A DNA stretch of 7,044 nt from Candidatus Methanoperedentaceae archaeon. GTDB taxonomy: Archaea; Halobacteriota; Methanosarcinia; Methanosarcinales; Methanoperedenaceae. The notes under the pieces were generated by a model. It saw nothing but the letters and a program-made list of their open reading frames with translations. It searched no databases and had not been told where the DNA came from. A program made the translations under genes and the position numbers. Positions 1 through 6,553 of the stretch are shown piece by piece (within the stretch, counting starts at the first letter, position 1; each line of letters starts with the position of its first letter). Where the stretch lies: NCBI GenBank assembly GCA_014859785.1, contig JACUTP010000093.1, positions 1 through 7,044 on the forward strand, written 5' to 3'.

Positions 1-18
1 AGGTAGGAAATATAAAAG

Positions 19-1179
19 ATGAATAGAAATATGAGGAATATGAAAACCAGTCAAATTGTGATATTCCTGTTCCTCATATTTTTACCTGCAGCAGGAGCAA
101 TGGGAGCTTATTTTGCAGTCACAAAACTTACTGCAGAAGAAATAAAACTGCCATCTGAGCAGGTAACCCATTTCTATGTAAAAAACGAAACTGAAATTAT
201 CGCCGAAAAACCTGCCGTTTACAGGGTAATGATTGAAAACAGGGAGGGAGTAACGACAGACTACGGGCTTAAAGTCTTTCTTGATGGAAAGGAAATACAC
301 AGTCAACAAGTTATCCTGCAAAATAATGATGTATTTAACGAGACCGTTTCTGTAATTCCAGATATGAAGGGAGATTACCAGAAGCTTGAGTTCGCGCTTT
401 CTAAAGGAATTGAGCCTTTTAGAACTTATTTATTCCAATTAATACCTTCCAGATATCCCGAAATCAACCCAACATCATTTCAGGACAAAGACAATAGATT
501 CGAATATCCCCCTGCTGATAAAGAAGGTATGGAGAGTTCCAACTATACTGTAGAAAGGAATGGAAGCACTATTATATATAAATTCAAATCAGGAGAAAGA
601 CTTGAGCTGACAGTCCGGGATGGTATTGTGGATATCGGGGACGCAGTTTATTCAACTATGGGTGAGGGGAATAACATCGTGTTTATCCAGGAAAATTATG
701 AAAAGATTTATCCGGACAGTTTAACCTATCTTTATCCAATAATTTTGAGAACAGGGGATAATAAACTCTCAATAAACGAGACACTTAAGTTAAAAAATGG
801 TTATTCTGTCATATTAAGGGAAATAAACAGTAAAAACATCAACAGGGAGGTCCTGGAAATTGACATATCAAAAGATAACAAGGTCGTAAGAGAGATAATC
901 AGTTATGGGAATTCTCCTGTAGAATACTGGCATGTAATTGATGATTATAAAAAAGAAAGAATTATAAAGATCATTCCCACTTCGATATCCCCAAACGAAA
1001 TTACGTTTGATATTACCCAATACGGGACTAAGAAACAGGTTTTGATTGGAAATGAATATGAAGAATTCAAAATTGAAAATATTACCCGGGATTCCATTAT
1101 CATGAAAAATACCCGGCCATTAAATTTAACAGAACCGGTTCTATCATTGATAAAAGGTAAAATACAGGTAAAAGTGTGA
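19..1179 (+). CDS. Secreted or membrane-anchored surface protein: DUF1616-tail-like domain plus S-layer-like C-terminal domain
   Basis: The 386-residue product starts with a short basic stretch and one hydrophobic segment (about residues 12-32), an uncleaved anchor or signal peptide. Residues about 44-143 align by eye with the extracytoplasmic tail of the DUF1616 protein encoded at 4612-3743: both show a [V/A]NRE or ENRE turn, a [T/N]YxxRxxLD-like strand, a long loop and then a KLEF[W/A]L strand. Residues about 245-386 have the pattern of archaeal S-layer-type domains (LSINETLKLKNGYSV, then paired beta strands and an EYW motif), so an S-layer relationship is likely but inferred. At least seven N-x-S/T sequons (residues 56, 107, 175, 181, 253, 354, 369) fit an extracellular glycoprotein. 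The stop lies three bases before the archaeosortase start, so the genes are probably co-transcribed. The chosen ATG has a GGTAGG sequence at 2-7; an internal ATG at 40 (Met8) is possible. There is no CTERM-type tail. Function is unknown. Confidence 0.85.
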   Translation: MNRNMRNMKTSQIVIFLFLIFLPAAGAMGAYFAVTKLTAEEIKLPSEQVTHFYVKNETEIIAEKPAVYRVMIENREGVTTDYGLKVFLDGKEIHSQQVILQNNDVFNETVSVIPDMKGDYQKLEFALSKGIEPFRTYLFQLIPSRYPEINPTSFQDKDNRFEYPPADKEGMESSNYTVERNGSTIIYKFKSGERLELTVRDGIVDIGDAVYSTMGEGNNIVFIQENYEKIYPDSLTYLYPIILRTGDNKLSINETLKLKNGYSVILREINSKNINREVLEIDISKDNKVVREIISYGNSPVEYWHVIDDYKKERIIKIIPTSISPNEITFDITQYGTKKQVLIGNEYEEFKIENITRDSIIMKNTRPLNLTEPVLSLIKGKIQVKV

Positions 1180-1182
1180 AAA

Positions 1183-1998
1183 ATGAACTATTTATCACTA
1201 TTATTTATTCCGATAATATTTATTTTCTATTACAATACGATAGCATGGCTGGTAGAATCGTGGATGTATAATGAATACTATTCACATGGCTTCCTTGTGC
1301 CGATAATATCCGGATATGTTATCTGGAACATGAAAAAAGAGCTTGGGTCTATTGAAAGGATGCCTTCCCAATCCGGTCTGGTTTTATTTGCTGCGGGCAT
1401 CATAATCCAGGGTATAAGTGTCCTGTGGACAATACGCTTTATATCAGGAATATCTCTCCTGTTAACACTTGCAGGTGCGATAATATATCTATATGGATGG
1501 GAATTCATGAAAAAAATCAGGTTTCCATTTATTTTCCTGTTATTGATGCTACCATTACCGTTTATTTACATGATTACATCCCCCGCACAGATGATTTCTG
1601 TATTTGCAACCGCAAATCTGGCAAATTTAATCGGGATACCTGCGGTGAGGGACGGACTTATTCTCACGATCCCCGCCGGGGCATTTGAAGTAGGAGTTGA
1701 GTGCAGCGGCATAAATTCTATGATCTCGCTATTCATGATCGGAACCATATTTGCCTATGTACTGGACGGAAGTAACCTGATGAAAGCTACAATACTTATA
1801 TCCACAATACCATTGGCGCTTGCAGGAAATGTTCTCAGGATAACTTCAATTCTTGTTGTTGCAGGCAGGTATGGACAGGAGGCTGCGATTGACTATTTCC
1901 ATGATTTTTCAAGCCTTCTTTTATTCAGTGTTGCCCTGATAGGGCTATTCCTGGTCGGGAGGTGTTTCGGACGGCTGCGATTCAAAAAAATCTTTTGA
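1183..1998 (+). CDS. Archaeosortase/exosortase family protein
   Basis: This 271-residue multi-pass membrane protein, with roughly eight hydrophobic segments, carries the exosortase/archaeosortase signature. There is an N-terminal SHGFLVP motif (residues 34-40), the catalytic cysteine in VECSGINS (Cys174), the conserved arginine in GNVLRI (Arg219, NxxR) and the conserved histidine in FHDFSS (His240). Known members cleave the C-terminal tripartite sorting tail (motif, transmembrane helix, basic cluster) of exported surface proteins and are thought to transfer the new C-terminus to a membrane lipid; they act on the outer face of the cytoplasmic membrane. Length is usual for a stand-alone enzyme without a fused EpsI domain. 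Its partner EpsI gene begins inside or directly after its 3' end. An AGGTA at 1166-1170 is a weak ribosome binding site. The specific class (A, B, C or other) cannot be settled by eye, and no classical target tail is encoded in the window. Confidence 0.95.
   Translation: MNYLSLLFIPIIFIFYYNTIAWLVESWMYNEYYSHGFLVPIISGYVIWNMKKELGSIERMPSQSGLVLFAAGIIIQGISVLWTIRFISGISLLLTLAGAIIYLYGWEFMKKIRFPFIFLLLMLPLPFIYMITSPAQMISVFATANLANLIGIPAVRDGLILTIPAGAFEVGVECSGINSMISLFMIGTIFAYVLDGSNLMKATILISTIPLALAGNVLRITSILVVAGRYGQEAAIDYFHDFSSLLLFSVALIGLFLVGRCFGRLRFKKIF
1957..1964 (+). promoter_or_regulatory. Shine-Dalgarno-like GGGAGGTG inside the archaeosortase 3' end
   Basis: GGGAGGTG is close to a full complement of the archaeal 16S rRNA 3' tail, and it lies within the archaeosortase codons just before the EpsI gene. 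It overlaps the GTG at 1962, so it is too close to serve that codon, and it is about 36 bases from the ATG at 2001. It may help reinitiation on EpsI or may simply be coding sequence. Confidence 0.3.
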
Positions 1999-2750
1999 TA
2001 ATGATTGGAATAATCCTGTTTTCATATGTTTTTATTTTCCTGCTCTCCCCGAAGGATATCACGGATTATACGATAGCAGATACAGTGCACTGGGGCGAAA
2101 CAAAAAATCGCCTCATGCTGAAAACAGCATATGAATATAACAGCAAGGAAGAACTGCAGGCTTTCCCGAAAGTTCTTGGGGATTGGAATGGTTATGATTT
2201 CAGATATGATGAAAGTGTTTACAGGGCGTTAAAAGCTGATATACTCCTGAGCAGGACATATGAAAAAAAGAATGGGAGTTATATCTGGATAGATATAATA
2301 AACAGCAAAGTAGGAGATAGCTTCCATAATCAAAAAATATGCCTTGCGGGGTGGGACATAAATAACGAAAGCATTTCCGAGTTCAGGATAGCAGATCCAC
2401 CCAACCCATTTACGAAATTATATGCAAAAAGGCTGGATTATAGCAAAAAGAACCAGAGCCAGATAATGGTGTACTGGTTTATGTTCAAAAAGGTCGGGTC
2501 AGAAGATTCTGTAACCATGATACGCATTACAACGCCAGTTATTTCTAATGAATCTAATGCATTCGATTCCATTAAAGATTTCATCGAAAACGAATTATTT
2601 CATACCATGTATAAACAGAGCGACACTGAAACACTCACAGTCTCAGAAGACATTATCAATAAATACGGGAATACCGGCATGGCTGCGATGGCGCTGGCAT
2701 TGTTAATCCCTGCTGGTCTTGTCTTCACAGGAATCAGGAGAAAGGAATAA
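1962..2750 (+). CDS. EpsI-family (exosortase-associated) protein with extra C-terminal membrane tail
   Basis: The 262-residue product has an N-terminal membrane anchor (about residues 11-28) and then an EpsI-type domain. The visible signatures are the AFPKVLGDWNGY block (residues 67-78), a SFHNQKICLAGW block (120-131, including Cys127) matching the EpsI FHxPxxCxxGxGW pattern, and the later MVYWF strand (169-173). In bacteria EpsI is either fused to the C-terminus of an exosortase or encoded next to it, and is needed for the same exopolysaccharide or sorting pathway. Here it is a separate gene out of frame with the sortase. The start is uncertain: GTG at 1962 (used here, because it gives a positively charged N-terminus), TTG at 1995, or ATG at 2001, two bases after the sortase stop. 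Oddly, residues about 238-257 form a second hydrophobic helix followed by IRRKE, which typical bacterial EpsI proteins lack. The stop is followed almost at once by the next gene. Confidence 0.88.
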   Translation: MFRTAAIQKNLLIMIGIILFSYVFIFLLSPKDITDYTIADTVHWGETKNRLMLKTAYEYNSKEELQAFPKVLGDWNGYDFRYDESVYRALKADILLSRTYEKKNGSYIWIDIINSKVGDSFHNQKICLAGWDINNESISEFRIADPPNPFTKLYAKRLDYSKKNQSQIMVYWFMFKKVGSEDSVTMIRITTPVISNESNAFDSIKDFIENELFHTMYKQSDTETLTVSEDIINKYGNTGMAAMALALLIPAGLVFTGIRRKE

Positions 2751-2755
2751 GTCTT

Positions 2756-3010
2756 TTGGAGATGTTATATACAAATATGAGCATTGTGACTGCGATATCA
2801 AATGTCAATACCCCACTCCCGATAGAGATCATCTCGCAGGGTGGGGTAATAGCAGCAGTATCTCTTGTTATTTCTCTTTCCATAGGTCTTTTGGTATCGG
2901 ATTCAAGATACTGGAACAGCTGGACATCAAGTACTCTTAATATATGCACGATTTCGCTTCTTATAACCTTTGCAGCTACTGTTTTCTTAAAAGTCATTAC
3001 GATATTATAG
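2756..3010 (+). CDS. Small two-helix membrane protein of unknown function
   Basis: This 84-residue protein is not recognised. It has a mildly polar N-terminus, a hydrophobic segment at about residues 29-47, a short Ser/Trp/Tyr-rich loop (SDSRYWNSWTSST, 48-60) and a second hydrophobic segment at 61-83 that runs to the C-terminus. The TTG start at 2756 is chosen because AAGGA at 2742-2746 sits nine bases upstream; ATG at 2762 or 2777 would shorten it by two or seven residues. It begins five bases after the EpsI stop, so it is probably the last gene of the archaeosortase operon and may be a small accessory subunit; that role is inferred from position only. Its 3' end overlaps the convergent CPBP protease gene by 14 bases. 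Overlapping frames in the same stretch (2719-2940 plus, 2734-2997 minus) lack hydrophobic structure and are judged non-coding. Confidence 0.6.
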   Translation: MEMLYTNMSIVTAISNVNTPLPIEIISQGGVIAAVSLVISLSIGLLVSDSRYWNSWTSSTLNICTISLLITFAATVFLKVITIL

Positions 3011-3746
3011 GCAGGACACCAAACAGCAGCACATTGGCAGTACCATGTATCACCACAATGAACGGGAAACTCCTCGTTACCTGGAAAATTACACCAAGGA
3101 TGATCCCGAAAAAGGTTGCGAAAAGGATTTCGTTCATGAGCCCGTAGCCAGCATGCATAATACCGAACAGGAGAGAGCTTAGCAATAAGCTAATTATTGA
3201 TCCAGATACCCTTTCAAGTCTTGTAATCAGTATGGATCTGAATATCAGTTCTTCAACTGCTGCCACAAAAACAAACATTACCATTGATATCAAAAGAAGG
3301 TTCTGCAATTTAAGGTTCATTATTAATGGAGTTGGATGCAATATCCTGAATTCCAGCATTGCCATTGCGGTACCTATCAGAAGGGCAGCTGGAAAGTAAA
3401 TGTACCACCGCTTAAAATCAATGCCAATTTCCGCTAATGTTATGTTCTGGTTCTTGATGACATAATAAATGGGAATAAACATGATACCATAAACGAGAGG
3501 ATACCATAGTAAGGTAACAGTGAAAAACTGCGGCATCGAAAGATTTATTATCCGCAGCAGTATCAGTAAAAGCATGCTCTGGAGGATTTTTTTGACATCA
3601 TCGGAAAATTTACCAAGTATAATGGCAAGGGATATAGCCTGAATATTTATAATATGGACAGCAAGACCCGTGTACACATGACCCATGAACATCAGAAGCT
3701 CTCCAATGATTATGCCAAGAACCGAAAGATATATCTCTTTTTTCAT
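2997..3746 (-). CDS. CPBP-family glutamic intramembrane protease (CAAX/Abi-type)
   Basis: The product of about 249 residues is almost wholly hydrophobic, with some seven to eight membrane segments. It carries the full CPBP active-site set: EELIFR (Glu165, Glu166, Arg170), FGIMH (His198) and HGTAN (His234, Asn238). Family members include the Rce1 CAAX-prenyl endopeptidase, bacteriocin-immunity and Abi proteins, and the myxosortases that process C-terminal membrane anchors of surface proteins. The ATG at 3746 is preferred because it overlaps the DUF1616 stop as ATGA and has GGGTA about nine bases upstream; an in-frame GTG at 3761 would add five residues. The tight coupling to DUF1616 and the convergent archaeosortase operon suggest an envelope role, possibly cleavage of membrane anchors. 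The substrate is unknown. An archaeomyxosortase-like sorting protease is one candidate, and general CPBP housekeeping is the alternative. Confidence 0.92.
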   Translation of the reverse strand: MKKEIYLSVLGIIIGELLMFMGHVYTGLAVHIINIQAISLAIILGKFSDDVKKILQSMLLLILLRIINLSMPQFFTVTLLWYPLVYGIMFIPIYYVIKNQNITLAEIGIDFKRWYIYFPAALLIGTAMAMLEFRILHPTPLIMNLKLQNLLLISMVMFVFVAAVEELIFRSILITRLERVSGSIISLLLSSLLFGIMHAGYGLMNEILFATFFGIILGVIFQVTRSFPFIVVIHGTANVLLFGVLPIIS

Positions 3747-4612
3747 TTTACATTTACCCACATGTACAGCTCACGATAGGGAGAGCTGAAATTATTTTCT
3801 TTGAATAACCAGAATTCAAGCTTCATATTGGTGCCGTTTTTTTCCGGAACAAAGGTCACATTCTTTTCCCATATCTCGTTGTGACCCAGGGAGAACAGGG
3901 TATCAGTCTGGATTTGTTTATCGAGTGCTATCCTGACCGTGTAGTTGACAGAGACGTATTCCCGGTTCGCCACTCCCACGAGAATCGTGGCAGGATAATT
4001 GCTTTGAAGTGTTGCGGGATAGTTGTCAGCTTTGCCTTCAGGTCCAAGGATATAAAACTCAGTAAAACGCTCCCCTATCTTTGGCGTTGTTATGACAAAA
4101 TACAGCATGCTTACCGCCAGCACTATAGTGAATACCAATATGCCGGTAGAAATCCTGTCGGTTCTGGTCTTTGGCGTATCAAGTTCCTTTTCGACAAGTT
4201 CTTGAAGGATGTGAAAAGGAACGTAAAACCGTTTTTCAGCGGGCTGTTTTTCTCTTCTGTATAATGCGAATTTGATCAGGATCATGGTAAATAGACACAG
4301 GGCAAGCAGCACATGAACCAATTCTGCCCCAGGGGTAAATTTGAGCAACACGCCAAGGACCGGGGTAATTGCGATGCTAAGTCCAGAGCTTAACGCCAGT
4401 CGCTCCATATTATCTATATCGTCCTTTTTCGGGTAGATTGCTGCCATCATGACATAGCCTGGTATGAAAAGCACCATGGGTATGACAAGAATTGTTTTCA
4501 AGAAGGTCTCACTTAGTAAAGGAGTTATAATAAAGACAAATGTGGTAATTGTCCATATAATTATCAAAAAAAGATCGAAAGGATGTTTTTGGGAGATGTG
4601 CAATTTCACCAT
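3743..4612 (-). CDS. DUF1616 domain-containing membrane protein
   Basis: The 289-residue protein has four N-terminal membrane helices (about 12-32, 38-58, 74-91, 98-117), a cytoplasmic linker, a fifth helix (about 155-174) and an extracytoplasmic beta-rich tail. The tail opens with the DUF1616 hallmark GERFTEFYILGPEGKADNYP (residues 180-199) and continues with the VANREYVSVNYTVR and KLEFWLF strands that recur in the protein encoded at 19-1179. DUF1616 is common in archaeal membrane proteins near surface-glycan and archaeosortase genes, and its biochemical role is unknown. The gene heads a two-gene operon whose second member, the CPBP protease, starts within its stop codon. No Shine-Dalgarno is seen. 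A TATA box centred about 33 bases upstream of the ATG predicts a leader of only about seven bases. Confidence 0.92.
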   Translation of the reverse strand: MVKLHISQKHPFDLFLIIIWTITTFVFIITPLLSETFLKTILVIPMVLFIPGYVMMAAIYPKKDDIDNMERLALSSGLSIAITPVLGVLLKFTPGAELVHVLLALCLFTMILIKFALYRREKQPAEKRFYVPFHILQELVEKELDTPKTRTDRISTGILVFTIVLAVSMLYFVITTPKIGERFTEFYILGPEGKADNYPATLQSNYPATILVGVANREYVSVNYTVRIALDKQIQTDTLFSLGHNEIWEKNVTFVPEKNGTNMKLEFWLFKENNFSSPYRELYMWVNVK

Positions 4613-4639
4613 AGAATTATTACTCTAAATAGCTTGTCC

Positions 4640-4650
4640 AATATATAATT
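4640..4650. promoter_or_regulatory. TATA box in the divergent intergenic region, possibly bidirectional
   Basis: AATATATAATT sits in the 88-base gap (4613-4700) between the divergent DUF1616 and TPR genes and reads as a TATA box on both strands. Taking archaeal initiation about 26 bases from the box centre, minus-strand transcription would start near 4619, giving a leader of about seven bases to the ATG at 4612. Plus-strand transcription would start near 4671, giving a leader of about 30 bases to the ATG at 4701. Neither gene has a convincing Shine-Dalgarno. The plus-strand assignment is less certain. Nothing else is recognised in the gap. Confidence 0.5.
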
Positions 4651-4700
4651 ATGTTATGGTAAGGTTTATGTTCAAGCTATTGCTATTTGATAATTTATAG

Positions 4701-5606
4701 ATGGATTCTAAAGACTTACAAAATAACAATGAGTGGAAAAAATATTTCCGGATGACAATTGTCGGGGTAATAATATTGTTATTTCTATTTGGTCTATATA
4801 ATGCACGAAATGAATATTATGAGTATGAGAAAATAAGAACCCAGGTAGATTTATCCCTCTATAAAGCTATTTCTTTACAAAACGCAGGGTCATTTTTGGA
4901 AGCAAGGGATGAATATGAGGGTATTTTAAATAATATCTCATCCAGCAGATTTCCTGATGAATACGTATTAACCCAGAACAACCTTGGATATATATACCAG
5001 AATTTAGCTCAGGTTGAAGATGAAGAAGAAAATCTTAAAAAAGCCATTAACGCTTACCGTAAATCACTGGGGATATCGACTAAAGATAACAACTTAATAG
5101 ATCGTGGACAGACTTATAATGACATCGGGGATGCATACAGGGATCTGGCAGGATTAACAGATAAAATAGAAAACCTGGAAAAAGCCATCAATGCTTACAA
5201 GGAAACATTGAAGATGAGGCCTGTTGATACGTTTCCAATAGAATATGCAACAATCCAGAATAACCTTGGTATTGCTTACAGAATGATGGCAGAGGAAAGA
5301 GATGTAGAACCTAACCTTAAGAAAGCTTTTGATGCCCATTATCAAGCCTTGATGATATTTAATGCTGAAAAATACCCAACAGGTTATGCAACAGTCCAGA
5401 ACGAGCTTGGGAATGCATTCAGATTGTTGGCTGAAGTAAAAGATAAAGATTCCAATCTTGGGGATGCTATCGATGCTTACAATGAAGCACTGGTAATTTT
5501 TACTGAAGAAAAATATCCAGCAAAATACCAGACGATTATGTTAAATCTGGAGAGGGCAGAGAACCAGTTAAATAACGATGTTTCAACCATTAATGATAGT
5601 AACTGA
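4701..5606 (+). CDS. Membrane-anchored tetratricopeptide (TPR) repeat protein
   Basis: The 301-residue protein has a short charged N-terminus, one membrane helix (about residues 18-34) and a TPR array. An initial TPR-like unit (about 52-80, with YKAISLQNAGSFLEARDEYE) is followed by four extended repeats. The NL that opens the second half of each repeat falls at residues 111, 158, 205 and 252, an exact 47-residue period rather than the usual 34. The repeat consensus is roughly YP-x-x-YA-x-x-QNNLGxAYxxLAE, then a D-x-E-x-NL-x-KAIxAYxxAL segment. A partial fifth unit ends near 290, followed by a polar Asn-rich tail. TPR arrays are protein-interaction scaffolds; no partner is shown here. The gene stands alone between a divergent promoter and the convergent hdrB, only 38 bases away. 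The side of the membrane on which the repeats lie is not certain. Confidence 0.9.
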   Translation: MDSKDLQNNNEWKKYFRMTIVGVIILLFLFGLYNARNEYYEYEKIRTQVDLSLYKAISLQNAGSFLEARDEYEGILNNISSSRFPDEYVLTQNNLGYIYQNLAQVEDEEENLKKAINAYRKSLGISTKDNNLIDRGQTYNDIGDAYRDLAGLTDKIENLEKAINAYKETLKMRPVDTFPIEYATIQNNLGIAYRMMAEERDVEPNLKKAFDAHYQALMIFNAEKYPTGYATVQNELGNAFRLLAEVKDKDSNLGDAIDAYNEALVIFTEEKYPAKYQTIMLNLERAENQLNNDVSTINDSN

Positions 5607-5616
5607 GCATGCCACA

Positions 5617-5643
5617 AATCCGATAAAATCCATTCCCCGGATT
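5617..5643. terminator. Weak inverted repeat in the TPR/hdrB convergent spacer
   Basis: AATCCG (5617-5622) can pair with CGGATT (5638-5643), and an alternative AATCC copy at 5627-5631 can pair with the same right arm. The repeat fills most of the 38-base gap between two converging genes, where a bidirectional terminator would be expected. The stem is only five or six base pairs and no strong T-run follows on either strand, so the call is tentative. Confidence 0.22.
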
Positions 5644-5644
5644 A

Positions 5645-6553
5645 TTATACTGCGGATAAGCCCTGCTTCTGCATGAGGCGTATTTTTTCCTCGAATCCAG
5701 GGTTTACAATCTCATTAAGATGAAGCCCGACTTCTTCAGGTAAAAAGCCAAGTGCCATTCCCAGAAGCTGGCTGTAGTGAACAACAGGAAGGTCATATTT
5801 CTTCCCGGATTTTGCCAGTTCTGCCTGCCCGGTGTCATATTGGAGGTGGCAGAACGGGCACGCATCCACGATACAGTCAACCCCTGCCTTTTTCATCCGT
5901 TCAAGCTTGTATCCTGTCATCTCAAGGGATGTTTCAAGCATGGCAGACCTCACACCCCCGCCGGCACCACAGCAGCTTGTTTTACCTTCATAGGGAATAC
6001 TCACGGCACCCAGCGCCTCAACAAGTTCGTCAAAGAATACAGGACATTCGAAACTCCCGAGTTTGCGGTCTTTCCCGGGTTTCAGGAGATGGCATCCGTA
6101 ATGTACTGCGACATTCAATTCAAGGGGTTTTTCAATTGCATGGTTGAGTTTTTCAGTACCGATGTCTTTGTAGAGGAATTCTATTATGTGCCTGACTTCA
6201 ATTGTGCCGCTGAATTCCCTGTTGATTTTTTTAAGATGGCTGTTAACTTCATCCCGTATCTCGCCGTTGTTTTTCAGGGTGTTGTTTGCGTCCATGAGTG
6301 AACTGAAACATCCGTTGCAGATGGTCAGGATATCGGTATTTTTATATTCTGCAAGTACAAGGTTCCTCGATGCAATGGTGAGCCATGTTATCCTGTCGAA
6401 TGAGCGGAATACTCCAGGCGCGGGACAGCATGACGCCTCTTTGAGTTCACTCCATTTGATGTCCAGCCTGTCAAGGACAAGCCTTGTGGCTTTTTCAATA
6501 CCAGGGTACCTGTTCGGGATAAGGCATCCAAGGAAAAGCGATAATTCCTTCAT
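5645..6553 (-). CDS. hdrB: CoB-CoM heterodisulfide reductase subunit B (HdrB)
   Basis: The 302-residue protein is of normal HdrB length and contains both CCG domains that bind the two noncubane [4Fe-4S] clusters at the heterodisulfide-reducing site. The first set is Cys10, Cys42-Cys43, Cys79 and Cys82; the second is Cys154, Cys194-Cys195 (followed by GAGGG), Cys232 and Cys235. All ten cysteines are present, so the protein should be catalytically intact. In the cytoplasmic HdrABC complex this subunit reduces CoM-S-S-CoB with electrons passed from HdrA through HdrC; paralogues in methane oxidisers and sulfate-reducing archaea may run in reverse or use other disulfides. Translation is probably coupled to hdrC, since its ATG overlaps the hdrC stop as ATGA. 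No hdrA is visible in the window, so the HdrA partner is encoded elsewhere or beyond the edge. Confidence 0.95.
   Translation of the reverse strand: MKELSLFLGCLIPNRYPGIEKATRLVLDRLDIKWSELKEASCCPAPGVFRSFDRITWLTIASRNLVLAEYKNTDILTICNGCFSSLMDANNTLKNNGEIRDEVNSHLKKINREFSGTIEVRHIIEFLYKDIGTEKLNHAIEKPLELNVAVHYGCHLLKPGKDRKLGSFECPVFFDELVEALGAVSIPYEGKTSCCGAGGGVRSAMLETSLEMTGYKLERMKKAGVDCIVDACPFCHLQYDTGQAELAKSGKKYDLPVVHYSQLLGMALGFLPEEVGLHLNEIVNPGFEEKIRLMQKQGLSAV

Noticed and set aside
1100..1179. Possible CTERM sorting tail on the first surface protein
   Set aside because: The C-terminus is short, beta-like and charged, with no hydrophobic helix followed by a basic cluster, so it is not an archaeosortase substrate of known type.
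1425..1748. Overlapping frames on both strands inside the archaeosortase gene
   Set aside because: The sortase frame holds the catalytic Cys/Arg/His motifs and continuous membrane helices; the others are shadows.
2734..2997. Minus-strand 87-residue open frame opposite the small membrane protein
   Set aside because: It has no recognisable domain or membrane pattern and runs antisense through the EpsI 3' end and the better-supported plus-strand frame. It would also continue directly past the CPBP stop without any start signal.
3881..4264. Plus-strand 127-residue open frame within the DUF1616 gene
   Set aside because: It is antisense to a clear DUF1616 hallmark region and has no domain of its own.
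5752..6301. Plus-strand open frames of 131 and 174 residues inside hdrB
   Set aside because: They lie antisense to hdrB, whose ten cluster cysteines prove the coding strand. They are Cys/His/Pro-rich shadow translations with no family resemblance.
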